A stretch of DNA of 64,000 nt from Zavarzinella sp. (lineage in GTDB: Bacteria > Planctomycetota > Planctomycetia > Gemmatales > Gemmataceae). The notes beneath the pieces were generated by a model that saw only the letters and a program-made list of their open reading frames with translations, did no database searches and was not told the origin of the DNA. Positions 35,929 to 45,549 of this stretch are shown in pieces; the first letter of the stretch is position 1; each line of letters starts with the position of its first letter. The position numbers and the translations under genes are program-made. The stretch lies in NCBI GenBank assembly GCA_041399155.1, contig JAWKTI010000001.1:1116001-1180000 (forward strand), written 5' to 3'.

Positions 35929-36585
35929 TTGATCGCAGCTAATTGTCCATCATGTCACAAGGAAATACGTGTCCCACAGGAATTGGTGGGCAAACCGCTC
36001 CGCTGCCCATTCTGTAAATCATTGTTGCAAGCATCGGGATTGTCAGAAGCAGGCAGTATTCAACTGACCTTATTGCGTTGGAATCCCCTGCAATCCCGAT
36101 TGATGCTTCCTGGCCTGTTGTTGCTGATGATCGGAAGTACTGGTATGGTGCTGAACGGCGTGGATGCAGCACAGGCATGGGTAGACCCAAAGGGATATGC
36201 GGAACGAACACGTTCGAACATGCAAATGCATGCGGAACAACTAGGGAAAGAGGCAGATAAAACACCTGAAAAAGATGAGGCCCGTGTGCGAAGACTGGAT
36301 CGTCAGGCAGATCTGGTCAACCATATTCCGATTGCCGTGAAATGGTTACCCTGGTTCAAGACTGTCACCACCCTGCTGAGTGTGCTTACCACCATCGGCG
36401 GGGTGTGCCTGGTAACCAGGCGCTATCGGCGTATTGCTTTGACGGGAGCCATCGCTTCCATCCTGAATGTGGCAACCTGTTGCGGTTTTGTCGGTTTACC
36501 GCTGGGTGGCTGGGCGTTAATTCGCATCCTCTCGCCGGAAGGGACAAAAGAATTTCAACAAAAACCTACATCACCATCATCGTAA
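35929..36585 (+). CDS. Zinc-ribbon membrane protein of unknown function
   Basis: This 218-residue protein starts with a small zinc ribbon: CPSC at residues 6-9 and CPFC about 20 residues later. Three hydrophobic segments follow (LMLPGLLLLMIGSTGMVL, VTTLLSVLTTIGGVCLV, and IASILNVATCCGFVGLPLGG), with a charged stretch between the first two. The start is TTG at 35929. Planctomycetes encode many proteins with this N-terminal ribbon and later membrane helices; I cannot assign a function. It sits 66 bases upstream of the Ftr gene on the same strand. Confidence 0.7.
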   Translation: MIAANCPSCHKEIRVPQELVGKPLRCPFCKSLLQASGLSEAGSIQLTLLRWNPLQSRLMLPGLLLLMIGSTGMVLNGVDAAQAWVDPKGYAERTRSNMQMHAEQLGKEADKTPEKDEARVRRLDRQADLVNHIPIAVKWLPWFKTVTTLLSVLTTIGGVCLVTRRYRRIALTGAIASILNVATCCGFVGLPLGGWALIRILSPEGTKEFQQKPTSPSS

Positions 36586-36651
36586 GTAAGTTTTGCAGCC
36601 AGTTAAGGAAAACTGACAATCACCTGATTCAGCAATCTTTTCGGAGCATCC

Positions 36652-37581
36652 ATGGCTGATATTGAAGACACCTATGCAGAAGCATTTCGCAGTTTATACA
36701 CGGAAATCCTGATCACCGCTCGCGATCGCCGCTGGCTGGATGAGGCAGTAAGGTCTGCAACTGGGAATGCATCTTCCACCATCCTCTGCGATTGTGAAGC
36801 TGGCCTCGATCGATATGTTGGTCCAGGTGGGGATGAATTATTCCCCACACCAGATGGTAGACCTGGGGCAATTATCCAACTGCATGTTCCCCGCTTTCGC
36901 AAAGACCGAGTCGAAGCTCTGGAACGATCTGCTTTGGTGCGAATCAGTCAGAACATCATGACCTGTCCCACCACGCGGGCGTTTAATGTGCTGACCGAGG
37001 CCCCAGTTTTTTACAAGATGGGCAGGAAAGTTGCTTTTTTTGGAGACGGTTATCAATTTCGCGACCAACGGCACGAGCGTAAGATGTGGGTGGTGCCCAT
37101 CCTATCGGGTGAATTTGAAATCGAGCGTCGCCTGGGATATTCGGAAGGGCTGATGGGTGGTAATTTGTGGTTCTTTGGCAATACCGCTGATGGTGCTTTG
37201 GAAGCTGCAGACCGTGCAGCACAGGCTGCAAGCAAAATTGCTGGAGTATCGCTACCTTTCCCAGGTGGTGTGGCTGCAAGTGGGTCCAAGGCGGGCAGTA
37301 AATATTCGTTTACCATTGCCAGCACCTATGCAGAATATTGCCCGACACTGCGGGAAAAACTGGGAGACCAAAGCCGCTTGCCGGCAGGTGTTGTCTCTGT
37401 GCAGGAAATTATCATCAACGGTCGGAATTTGCAGGCGATTATTCAGGCAACACAGGCGGCGATCGAAGCCAGCGTCTCCACGCCTGATCTCCAGCGAATT
37501 TCAGCAGGCAACTATAACGGTCGTCTGGGCAAAAGCTTTATCTACCTGCATCCGGAAAAACAACCTCTCTCTGTGGGTTGA
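36652..37581 (+). CDS. ftr: Formylmethanofuran-tetrahydromethanopterin formyltransferase (Ftr/FhcD)
   Basis: This 309-residue protein matches Ftr along its length: IEDTYAEAFRSLYTEILIT at the N-terminus, KVAFFGDGYQFRDQR, GEFEIERRLGYSEGLMGGN, LPFPGGVAASGSKAGSKY, and the C-terminal ISAGNYNGRLGKSFIYLH. The enzyme moves the formyl group between methanofuran and tetrahydromethanopterin. In methylotrophs and many planctomycetes it forms the FhcABCD formyltransferase/hydrolase complex in formaldehyde oxidation. fhcA, B and C are not in the window, so the complex genes are split in this genome, or the gene acts alone. Confidence 0.92.
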   Translation: MADIEDTYAEAFRSLYTEILITARDRRWLDEAVRSATGNASSTILCDCEAGLDRYVGPGGDELFPTPDGRPGAIIQLHVPRFRKDRVEALERSALVRISQNIMTCPTTRAFNVLTEAPVFYKMGRKVAFFGDGYQFRDQRHERKMWVVPILSGEFEIERRLGYSEGLMGGNLWFFGNTADGALEAADRAAQAASKIAGVSLPFPGGVAASGSKAGSKYSFTIASTYAEYCPTLREKLGDQSRLPAGVVSVQEIIINGRNLQAIIQATQAAIEASVSTPDLQRISAGNYNGRLGKSFIYLHPEKQPLSVG

Positions 37582-37627
37582 CAGTGCTCAAGCGTTTTTT
37601 ATACCCCACCATTTCTGGAGATAATGC

Positions 37628-38605
37628 ATGATCGTTGAGTCACTTGGATTGATCATCCTGGGTTTAGTAGTGTTAGTAGTCGGTGGTGAAACACTGCTTC
37701 GTGGTGCCGTGGGAATTGCAAATCTCGCACGCCTTACACCGGCAATTATTGGACTTACCGTTGTTGCCATCGGCACTTCCATACCCGAACTTGCAGTTAG
37801 CGTTGTTGCTGCCGCCCAACAGAAAGTAGATATCACTGTGGGGAATGTCGTTGGATCGAATATCTTTAACATTGCCTTTGTTCTGGGGATCTCTGCTTTA
37901 GTTCGTCCTTTGGTGCTTACGGGTAACACCATTCGATTGGAATATCCTGTTCTTGCAATAGTTACACTCCTTTGTGTAGCTGTATGCCAGCACCAGGAAG
38001 TGAACCGGCTCGATGCGATCACATTTGTTGCCATTTATATCGGCTTTACAGCCTATCTTGTCATCCTTGTGCGAGAACAGATGTCGCGGTCGGAATCGTC
38101 ACAATTTGCAGCGGAAGCTAAAGATATTTCTGAGAGCTCACCAAAACCCAAAATATGGGTTTGCTTATTGTTTCTGGCAATTGGGGTTGGCTGCCTGACG
38201 CTGGGAGCACATTTCACCGTCAATGGTGCTGTGAAAATCGGTCGGATATTCGGTATGTCGGAAAGACTGATCGGCTTGACCATCGTTGCCATTGGAACAG
38301 GTTTGCCAGAAGTGGTTACTTCGATTGTCTCCTGCATTCGAGGACGGGATGATGTGGCGATTGGCAATATTATTGGTTCGAACCTCTTCAATATTCTCGG
38401 AGTGATGGGGATTACTGGTTTGATTAGCCCACTGCCAATCAATGCAGAAATTGTTCAATCTGACCGCTGGTGGATGCTCGGTATCACTTTATTGCTCCTA
38501 CCGATAATGCGTAGTAGAATGCGGATCGGCAGAATAGAAGGTGGTATCCTCCTGGCTTCCTACGGTGTATACATGTGGATGTTACTGCGTACAATCAAAT
38601 CTTAA
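37628..38605 (+). CDS. Calcium/sodium antiporter, CaCA superfamily (YrbG-like)
   Basis: This 325-residue membrane protein has ten or so hydrophobic segments in two inverted alpha repeats: IGLTVVAIGTSIPELAVS with GNVVGSNIFNI, and IGLTIVAIGTGLPEVVTS with GNIIGSNLFNI. These carry the cation-binding acidic residues of K+-independent Na+/Ca2+ exchangers. GGAG lies seven bases before the ATG. It follows the Ftr gene by 46 bases; a shared transcript is possible but no functional link is evident. Confidence 0.93.
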   Translation: MIVESLGLIILGLVVLVVGGETLLRGAVGIANLARLTPAIIGLTVVAIGTSIPELAVSVVAAAQQKVDITVGNVVGSNIFNIAFVLGISALVRPLVLTGNTIRLEYPVLAIVTLLCVAVCQHQEVNRLDAITFVAIYIGFTAYLVILVREQMSRSESSQFAAEAKDISESSPKPKIWVCLLFLAIGVGCLTLGAHFTVNGAVKIGRIFGMSERLIGLTIVAIGTGLPEVVTSIVSCIRGRDDVAIGNIIGSNLFNILGVMGITGLISPLPINAEIVQSDRWWMLGITLLLLPIMRSRMRIGRIEGGILLASYGVYMWMLLRTIKS

Positions 38606-38620
38606 TCCATTGTGCTCTGA

Positions 38621-41600
38621 TCAATTCAAGGCCTGACGCAATTCCTGATAAACTTTAGTATCGCGTGGGTGAATTGATTTTGGATCCAGCCCACGTTGGG
38701 TTGCTTCCTGAAACAACTTGAGTGCTGTTTCCCGTTGCTCAAGACCCAGGTACGCCAGGGCCAGGTGGAACAATCGCAGTGGGGTGCGGCCTTGTTCAAT
38801 TGATGCGGTAAGTTCTGAAACGGCAGGCTGGAACTGTCCTAATGTAATCAGCACTCGGGCACGCGTATCCAGAATTTCGCTGGAAGAACCAGCCACCTTG
38901 ATCGCACGATCCACCAGCACTAAGGCATCTTTCGCATCGGCAGGTTCCGTGGCCAGCACCCAGGCCAGATTGTTCAGAGCCAGCAGATTTTTCTGATCAA
39001 GTCGTAGCACCTGACGATAGGCTGCTTCCGCCTGAGTAAAATCCTGCTTCAGTGTGTGCAGTTCTCCCAGGCTTAACAGAAACAACACATTATCTGGTGC
39101 GGGCTTGAGTAATTCTTCCAGCCATACCTGAACTCGTTGAAAATGTGCGACTTCAGCATGCCCACCACGGAGAATCCCCACCCCTGCTAATGCCCGGGTT
39201 TGCAGTGGGATATCCTTCGATTTGGCATCAAGCAACTCAAACGCCTTCGGTACATCACCAGCAAAGCCCAGTAAGGCACAATATTGAATCAGCAAATCGG
39301 GATTGTGCTTTATTGCAAATTCATAACTTTCGCAGGTAGACTGTAACAGCAGTTTCGTGCCTGCAAGTTGGTGCAACATCGCGTACCGCGTGTTCAGATC
39401 CATCAGCTCTGCAACCTGTTGCCGTCTGGTCTTTGCGTCAGCAGAACCAGGGGGGGCACTGGAAACAAATTGATCGGCAGCCTTGATCGCACTTTTGGGC
39501 AAACCAGCCATCGTGTTGTAGCGAATCAGGGCCGATGCCACACGTGGATCTGCAATCTCCTTCTGAAGTCTGGGCAACAATGGCTCCACCGATTTCAATT
39601 GTTGGTCACGAAGCAAATCGTTGGTGTAAACAACCAGAAACAGTAGATTTTCAGGATGATTCTGATTCAGTTTTTCGAGATATTGACTGCACTGTTCAGA
39701 TCTGCCAAGCATTCTGTACGCCTGAGCCAGTTGCACCTTTTCATTATCTGTTGCCTGGGGATGCTCACAAAGTTGTTCCAGTGTCTGGCATATCTTCAGA
39801 TATAGTTCCAAACGCTCTTTACCGGTTGCCGCGCGGGCGTCTTTCGACAGCTTTAACGCCGCATTACGCAAATGCGTGGGATCATCACTTTTAATCCCTT
39901 CAATGTACTGCGTTAGTTGCAGGTTTTGTGTCGATGATTTTCCATTTGAACTTGCTTGTGCCTGCAACGCTTCCAGCTTCTGTTTCACTTTTTCCTGCAG
40001 ATCCTTTTCTGCAAGATACTTTGCTATCTGGGTATTAGCAGGATCCATGTCACCATGAATACGACCCTGCTCCAACATAATCGCAGCAAAATTTCCCCAT
40101 TCTTTTTTTGGCAGGGCTGCAATCTGTTCCTGGGCTGCTTTTGATTTAACATTGGCAAGCAGGCGATAATACCCTGCATCTGATAATGCCGCACGACACT
40201 GCTCCCAGGTCTTGCGGTGCGTCTCTTCGTCCTTACTGGTCAATTGAAGCATTGTTTCCCACAATGAATCATGTTTCTGGTGCTGGGCAAGTGCTTTCGA
40301 TGCCAGATTCAAAGCAATTTCTGCCTGTCCTTCTTTATGAATTGATTGTGCCAGTCGGTTGACATCCATCGGCAATAATGCAAAGACATTTTCTGGAAGT
40401 CGAGTAATCCAGTCCCAGGATTGTTCATACTTCGCTGTAGTTGCAATAATGCTCATCAATTGGTGGGCATTGAGCCTTGAATCTCGAAAACTGCGTTGAA
40501 TCGCTACCAAGGGGTCTTTTTTCTCCAGACCATGGATAGCAAGCCCAATCAGATCGAGATGAACATTTTCATTCGTGGGGTCGTGTGCCAATGCAACCTC
40601 CAGGTGGGATCTGGCAGCACGCTCGTCCTGTGCAGCCCAGGCAACTCGCGCCATGGCCCGACGTGCTACAACATGATCTGGTTGTTTCACCAGAAGTGAA
40701 CGGCATGCGGCTTCCATAGATTGTCGCACTTTACCAAGTGGTGCATGAAATGGTTTCCCAGCCAGAGCAATAATCAGGTCACCTTCTGCAACTTGCTCTG
40801 GGAAATTCCTTGCAATATCGCTTTCAATAGTGGTTACCGCCAATTGATTTCCCAGAATGCAACTGGTTTCCAGAAGATTTAAATAGTGTTGCAGTAACTT
40901 GGGGTGATTGCGTACCAGTTGCTGTTGTACCATCGCCAATTCGCGATAGTGCTGACTCCATTTCAGGTGTGATGCAAGTGTTGCCAGCAATTGATCCTGT
41001 CTCCCAACTGCGATCATCTGTGTGCAAGTTTGCAACAATTCTTTGATTCTGGAAGTTGCATCAACGCCCTGGGCAAGTAGGAACTCAATATCTGCAATTT
41101 GCAATTCAACAGCATTGTCAATCGCTAACTTTGCAGTCACTATCAGTTGGGGTGCGTTCGATGTGCCGAATAGATCTGACATATTCTGAATGTGTGCCAC
41201 CCAGGCATACGGATTGTAGCGTCGCTTCATTAGACTTTCTGTAAGTAGCGATGCGGCTTGATTCTGTTTCCCTTTAACAACCATTTCCTGTGCCAGCATC
41301 AGACTGATTCGACCGGCATCAGGCACTTTTTTTACAAGATACTCAAGTGCTTTGGTGTACTCTTCCCGTTCATCTGCGGATGGCTGTCCCCACATGATCT
41401 GGCGTTGCCAGCATTCTAAGTATGCTTCTTTTACGGCAACGCTGCCATAGGGAGAACGAAACAGTTCACGATACAACTTCAGGGCTTCTGCATGGTTTCC
41501 CTGATTCAGATATAACTTCGCCTGCAACACCTGTGTGGGAACGTGGTTGGGATCCAGGGTGAGTGCACGTTGCAACGATTCCGCAACCAGACGGAAATCG

Positions 41601-42790
41601 CCTAAATGCTCGTAGCATTCTGCCAAGAGAACATTGATCTGCGTGGATAGCGATGTGAGTTCAATTACCTCTCCACGCAGCGATTCCAAAGTCTGCTGTG
41701 CTTCATACCATTTTCCCTGTCGGATATACAGTCTGCCCTGCAGGTATTTCGCCTGGCGGGTGGCACCGTTTTTGGTTAACCGGCTGATAATACCAGCCAC
41801 TTCCTGCAATTCATTTTGCTGAATCAACAAATCCCCATGTGGGGTTAACAATTCCGCATCATTGGGCAGTTCTTTTACCCCACGATGCAGCACTGCAGAC
41901 GCACGGTCTTGGTCACCCGTCATTAAATGCAACCAGGATAATGCCCGGTATCCTTGTGCCACTTTCGGGTTGTGATCAATCGCCAGTTGATAGGCTTCTT
42001 TCGCTTCGGGAATTTTGCCCATTGCCTGAAACACCTCCCCGCGTGCCTGGTGTGCTGGAGCGTTTTCTGGTGCAATCTTCAAAATTGCTTCAATGCTTAC
42101 AAGTGCTTTGGGGTATTCTCGATTGCTTTGCTGCCAGCGTGCCTGCAATAACATTGCATCCACGTCGGAAGGATTCACCTGAGTCAGCCTGGCAAGAAGT
42201 TGGTTTACCTCATCACGTTTCTGTGGATCCTTGCGATAAATTCGAAACAGCAGTTCATAGCTTCGCGTATGAGTTGGCTCTAATTCGATTGCTTTCTTCA
42301 AAGCGACTTCCGCTTCAGCGGCTTTTTCCTGGCCCAGATAGCATTCACCCAGATAGCCATGCAGCTCACCCTTATTGGGTTCTTGTTCTAATTGCCGATT
42401 AATGTGTTCTTCCGCATCGGCATATCGTTGAAGCTTCAGGCACACGGGGATCAGTTTCATCGCAATGGAGCTACTGTCGGTGCCTGTTCGATATGCCTTT
42501 TCGTAAAGGAACATCGCACTTTGGTAGTCTTTGGAGCTTTTGGCTTTTTCCAGCACTAAATCGGCAAGACGCACCATCTCGTTGGTGTCATCGGGTCGAT
42601 ATTCCAGATAACGACGCATAAACTGCATCGCCTTGCTGGTGTCGCCTGCTTCGATTGCTTTGTCTGCCTGCCACAAGAGAGTTTTGGGAATCCGCGACAT
42701 CTGGTAAGCGTAAACGCCCGCCAAACTTCCTGCCAGAATGCAGGCAACAACAAATAACTTGAAAAATAAACGAACATTCAGTGTTGGCAT
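38621..42790 (-). CDS. Giant TPR-repeat membrane-anchored protein
   Basis: This 1389-residue protein has an N-terminal membrane anchor or uncleaved signal (FKLFVVACILAGSLAGVYA) followed by tetratricopeptide repeats over nearly the full length. Clear repeats lie at residues ~35-480 (for example GELHGYLGECYLGQEKAAEA) and ~1190-1380, with a less regular helical middle. Such proteins act as scaffolds in protein export, polysaccharide secretion or complex assembly (PEP-CTERM PrsT-like proteins have similar repeats), but no partner genes are adjacent. It is convergent with the antiporter gene, 15 bases apart. Confidence 0.85.
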   Translation of the reverse strand: MPTLNVRLFFKLFVVACILAGSLAGVYAYQMSRIPKTLLWQADKAIEAGDTSKAMQFMRRYLEYRPDDTNEMVRLADLVLEKAKSSKDYQSAMFLYEKAYRTGTDSSSIAMKLIPVCLKLQRYADAEEHINRQLEQEPNKGELHGYLGECYLGQEKAAEAEVALKKAIELEPTHTRSYELLFRIYRKDPQKRDEVNQLLARLTQVNPSDVDAMLLQARWQQSNREYPKALVSIEAILKIAPENAPAHQARGEVFQAMGKIPEAKEAYQLAIDHNPKVAQGYRALSWLHLMTGDQDRASAVLHRGVKELPNDAELLTPHGDLLIQQNELQEVAGIISRLTKNGATRQAKYLQGRLYIRQGKWYEAQQTLESLRGEVIELTSLSTQINVLLAECYEHLGDFRLVAESLQRALTLDPNHVPTQVLQAKLYLNQGNHAEALKLYRELFRSPYGSVAVKEAYLECWQRQIMWGQPSADEREEYTKALEYLVKKVPDAGRISLMLAQEMVVKGKQNQAASLLTESLMKRRYNPYAWVAHIQNMSDLFGTSNAPQLIVTAKLAIDNAVELQIADIEFLLAQGVDATSRIKELLQTCTQMIAVGRQDQLLATLASHLKWSQHYRELAMVQQQLVRNHPKLLQHYLNLLETSCILGNQLAVTTIESDIARNFPEQVAEGDLIIALAGKPFHAPLGKVRQSMEAACRSLLVKQPDHVVARRAMARVAWAAQDERAARSHLEVALAHDPTNENVHLDLIGLAIHGLEKKDPLVAIQRSFRDSRLNAHQLMSIIATTAKYEQSWDWITRLPENVFALLPMDVNRLAQSIHKEGQAEIALNLASKALAQHQKHDSLWETMLQLTSKDEETHRKTWEQCRAALSDAGYYRLLANVKSKAAQEQIAALPKKEWGNFAAIMLEQGRIHGDMDPANTQIAKYLAEKDLQEKVKQKLEALQAQASSNGKSSTQNLQLTQYIEGIKSDDPTHLRNAALKLSKDARAATGKERLELYLKICQTLEQLCEHPQATDNEKVQLAQAYRMLGRSEQCSQYLEKLNQNHPENLLFLVVYTNDLLRDQQLKSVEPLLPRLQKEIADPRVASALIRYNTMAGLPKSAIKAADQFVSSAPPGSADAKTRRQQVAELMDLNTRYAMLHQLAGTKLLLQSTCESYEFAIKHNPDLLIQYCALLGFAGDVPKAFELLDAKSKDIPLQTRALAGVGILRGGHAEVAHFQRVQVWLEELLKPAPDNVLFLLSLGELHTLKQDFTQAEAAYRQVLRLDQKNLLALNNLAWVLATEPADAKDALVLVDRAIKVAGSSSEILDTRARVLITLGQFQPAVSELTASIEQGRTPLRLFHLALAYLGLEQRETALKLFQEATQRGLDPKSIHPRDTKVYQELRQALN

Positions 42791-42938
42791 ATCAGTGGCT
42801 CTTCCTTGAGCGGTGCTTCATCATGCTACAAGATCATGTCCAAATCCGTCAACCGTTTTTTGAAAAAATTGCAAAACAGGCGATTTCGGGCATCATGTAG
42901 CTGTTGATTCACCGTTCAAAACACAAGGATCAATAAAC

Positions 42939-42980
42939 TTCGTTCCGAATATTGCGAGAGTTTGCCCACGTCGGAACGAA
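42939..42980. repeat. Perfect 10-base inverted repeat
   Basis: TTCGTTCCGA (42939-42948) and TCGGAACGAA (42971-42980) are exact reverse complements with a 22-base loop. Neither side has a strong T-run, so it could be an operator, an RNA hairpin in the leader of the TPR gene, or a weak terminator. Confidence 0.6.
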
Positions 42981-43088
42981 ATCTATAATTATATATACTT
43001 TATGTGTGTCTTTATGATCACTTATTTTGCCGATTCTGATAAAATAGTGGGTAAAAGTCGAAAATGGCAGATAGTTGACTGATCATCT

Positions 43089-43109
43089 AATGAGAGCCAA
43101 CTCATTTTT
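43089..43109. terminator. AATGAG/CTCATT hairpin copy in the gap before the TPR gene
   Basis: AATGAG (43089-43094), loop AGCCAA, CTCATT (43101-43106), then TTTA. The arm sequence equals that at 31380, 51658 and 60999. Here the T-run is on the plus strand, where no upstream gene is seen. Confidence 0.4.
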
Positions 43110-43170
43110 AGGGCATCGATCCCCTTTTGACCTTAAATTAGGAAGACAGGGCTATAGTTGCTTTGACCAA

Positions 43171-44046
43171 TTACTTCTTGGGTTGGTTCGATGACCGTAT
43201 CACTGCGCCAAAGCATGCTAGTGGAGTGACCCCCATTTGCTTTACGAGCAGTTCTCCGAAGACACAGATGCTCGCTTCCCAAGGATGGCTGAACAGACCG
43301 ATCGAGAATGTAGGATCAACAAATAACGAATAGTTGTGAACAGGGATGATCGATATTGGCCAAGTGTCCATGCCTGTGCTGACAGTAATAATCGGCTTGA
43401 AAGAATAGCCATCATGGTTCAGATCCAGCACATACACTGTGTCGCCTAGGGCCCGAATGGCACAGAAGGCTCTTAGTAACTGCTCTCTTGAAAGCCTCTC
43501 AACGGCACAGAACTGTTCGGCATCCAACTCATAAGTTTTCTGCATACCGGAAACCGACCACGTTACGTGCGGGTATGGCTCCACAATGGCTGGCCATGAG
43601 TCTGGTGATATGCTACTGCGAAACGAGAATCGGGTAGTGAACTCTGCCCAAAGTTGTTCATTTTGAACATCAGAAATTTGCAGCCACCCGCCTGCTTCTC
43701 TCTCCATCGAAGCCCGTATTTGACCGTCATCAATCCACTTCTTGTAAGAGTATGGCTTGAGAGAAAATCTACCCAAATCTTCCCCAATAAAGCCTGACTG
43801 CACCGCTCGATTTGCCAACCGAGCAATTGACTCGGCCACATCGGCGTGGTCTTCGAGCAGGAAACATCCTCGAAATCCAAGAATGAACACACCTTCGGGA
43901 CGTAGGGCGATGCTGAAACCTCTCTTACATTCTCCATCTGCCATGATAAGGATGGTCAGTTGCCTTCCGCAATCCAAAGCCAACTCGACAGTGGTGTTTA
44001 CACCTCGGGCGGATAACTGCGAACTGAGGTTTTCCAAATTTTCCAT
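43171..44046 (-). CDS. Hypothetical protein with DUF2716-like C-terminal half
   Basis: This ~291-residue protein has no signal peptide or membrane helix. The second half (ELWAEFTTRFSFRSSISPDSW, then PHVTWSVSG) resembles DUF2716, a family of unknown function. The first half is unfamiliar, with VELALDCGRQLTILIMADGE. The start is uncertain: ATG 44046 gives the sequence above, ATG 44106 and GTG 44214 are in frame, and none has a good ribosome site. It diverges from the export lipoprotein gene. Function unknown; DUF2716 members are sporadic, which would fit an acquired gene, but I cannot show transfer. Confidence 0.6.
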   Translation of the reverse strand: MENLENLSSQLSARGVNTTVELALDCGRQLTILIMADGECKRGFSIALRPEGVFILGFRGCFLLEDHADVAESIARLANRAVQSGFIGEDLGRFSLKPYSYKKWIDDGQIRASMEREAGGWLQISDVQNEQLWAEFTTRFSFRSSISPDSWPAIVEPYPHVTWSVSGMQKTYELDAEQFCAVERLSREQLLRAFCAIRALGDTVYVLDLNHDGYSFKPIITVSTGMDTWPISIIPVHNYSLFVDPTFSIGLFSHPWEASICVFGELLVKQMGVTPLACFGAVIRSSNQPKK

Positions 44047-44231
44047 AGTGCAGTCAAGTTGAAGAAGAAATGCTGTTTTAGACAATTTTGCAAAAATGAG
44101 AGACATGGATAATCTGGCAAGTTTTTGCGAATTGTAATGATTTTGCCATTCGGAACAATTTTTCTGGATTCGATTCCCCAGATTGCCGATGGTTCCTTTA
44201 TGAATTTGTTCCACATGGGAGGCCGATGAAC

Positions 44232-45116
44232 ATGCGTTTCACACAACTCGCAGGCAGTACCCTGGCGTTGTACGTGTTCACCTGTCTTTCCGGGTGCGTC
44301 ACTGGCCATTTCGAACACTCCGAAAGTTCTGCCAGCCTGGGACTGCCAGTGCAGACCGATCTGCCAAATGAATTAAATAAGGTAATCCTGCCACCTTACC
44401 GTATCGAAGCACCCGATGTGCTGCTGATCGAAGTTTACGGCTTGCCGGAAGAAAAAGGAAAACCAGCCGTTGTGCTGGCACCCCAGCCGATTTCTGGAAA
44501 CCATCTTGTAAGATCGGATGGCATGGTCAACCTGGGTATCTGGGGTAATGTAAAAGTCAGCGGGTTGACGATCGACGAAGCCAAAGTTGCAGTTCAACAG
44601 CACGTCTTCGAGAAAATGTCGAAGGATCCTGTTTTGAACGAATACAGTGCGAACGTGGACAAGCCAGAAAAATTGTTCACAATCGTCGATGTCGTTGCTT
44701 ACAACAGCAAATCATATTACGTGATTTCGGATGGTGCTGGATATGGCGAACAAATCACACGATTTCCCATCCAGGGGAACGAAACCGTGCTGGATGCGCT
44801 GGCAAATGTAAATGGATTGCAACAGGTTTCTTCGAAAGATGAAATCTGGATTGCACGACGGTCTCCAAATCAGTTTGAACCAGACAACGTGATCCCGGTA
44901 GATTATGTTGCGATGACGCAGCGTGGCTGGGCTGGTACCAACTATCAATTGCTTCCAGGGGATCGTGTTTATGTTCAATCGCAACAGTTGCTGCGGGTTG
45001 ATAGTTACCTGCAGAAAGTGCTGACACCGATTGAACGTGTTTTGGGTATCACCTTACTGGGTGGGTCAACATACAATTCAATCGCTCGCCCGAATGTGTT
45101 AAACAGAGGCTTCTAG
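44232..45116 (+). CDS. Polysaccharide export (Wza/SLBB-type) lipoprotein
   Basis: This 294-residue protein has a lipoprotein signal (lipobox LSGC at ~residues 19-22) and a Poly_export domain: YRIEAPDVLLIEVYG, then VRSDGMVNLGIWGNVKVSGLTIDEAK. An SLBB-like segment follows (YYVISDGAGYGEQITRFPIQGNETVLDALANVNG-like, residues ~155-190) ending in LLPGDRVYVQSQ. Wza-like proteins form the outer-membrane exit for polysaccharides. ATG 44232 has GGGAGG nine bases upstream; ATG 44226 is only three bases from it. Two secreted-protein genes follow closely. No glycosyltransferase, Wzc or flippase gene is near. Confidence 0.87.
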   Translation: MRFTQLAGSTLALYVFTCLSGCVTGHFEHSESSASLGLPVQTDLPNELNKVILPPYRIEAPDVLLIEVYGLPEEKGKPAVVLAPQPISGNHLVRSDGMVNLGIWGNVKVSGLTIDEAKVAVQQHVFEKMSKDPVLNEYSANVDKPEKLFTIVDVVAYNSKSYYVISDGAGYGEQITRFPIQGNETVLDALANVNGLQQVSSKDEIWIARRSPNQFEPDNVIPVDYVAMTQRGWAGTNYQLLPGDRVYVQSQQLLRVDSYLQKVLTPIERVLGITLLGGSTYNSIARPNVLNRGF

Positions 45117-45126
45117 GAGAAACAAC

Positions 45127-45522
45127 ATGAAATATCTTGCGGTAGTGCTGACGACGATTATTTGCAGTAGCAGTGCGTTCTGTCAGAATCCGATGGACAT
45201 GTACAATCGACGTTCTCAACCACTGAGCCCATATCTGAATCTTTTGCGTGGTGGTAACGTTGCCGCCAACTACTATTATGGCGCCAGACCGGGCTTACCT
45301 GCAGGTGGCTATCGACAGAACACACCAATGGGAAGTAATACTGCCTTTGCCCCGCGGCAATCGTATTTTGAAAACGCCCTGCCGCTGGGTGTTGCCAGCT
45401 CGCCATTGGCCGCTGGCCAGATTGTGCCCACGGGGCATCCCACCGGCTTTTTTGCGACGTTGGGATATTTTCCAGCAACAACTGCCCGCCAGGCAACACT
45501 TGGTATTCCCAGTCAACGGTAA
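45127..45522 (+). CDS. Small secreted protein of unknown function
   Basis: This 131-residue protein has a signal peptide (hydrophobic residues 4-16, cut near AFC-QN). The mature part is rich in G, P, A, Y, N and lacks predicted helices, resembling small low-complexity envelope proteins. AGGAG precedes the ATG. It lies ten bases after the export lipoprotein gene and just before the proline-rich protein gene, so all three should be co-transcribed and may build one envelope structure (inference). No homologue is recognised. Confidence 0.7.
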   Translation: MKYLAVVLTTIICSSSAFCQNPMDMYNRRSQPLSPYLNLLRGGNVAANYYYGARPGLPAGGYRQNTPMGSNTAFAPRQSYFENALPLGVASSPLAAGQIVPTGHPTGFFATLGYFPATTARQATLGIPSQR

Positions 45523-45549
45523 GTGGAATCTTTACGCAAGGAAGAAAAC

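Larger units (their letters stand above)
42791..43170. other. Intergenic region with two hairpins, no gene seen
   Basis: About 380 AT-rich bases lie between the TPR gene start and the stop of the DUF2716-like gene. It holds a perfect 10-base inverted repeat (42939-42980) and one copy of the AATGAG/CTCATT hairpin (43089-43109). I see no plausible coding frame, so it probably holds the TPR promoter and terminators. Confidence 0.6.

Noticed and set aside
41839..42402. A 187-residue forward frame within the TPR gene
   Set aside because: Antisense to clear TPR repeats; no start signal.
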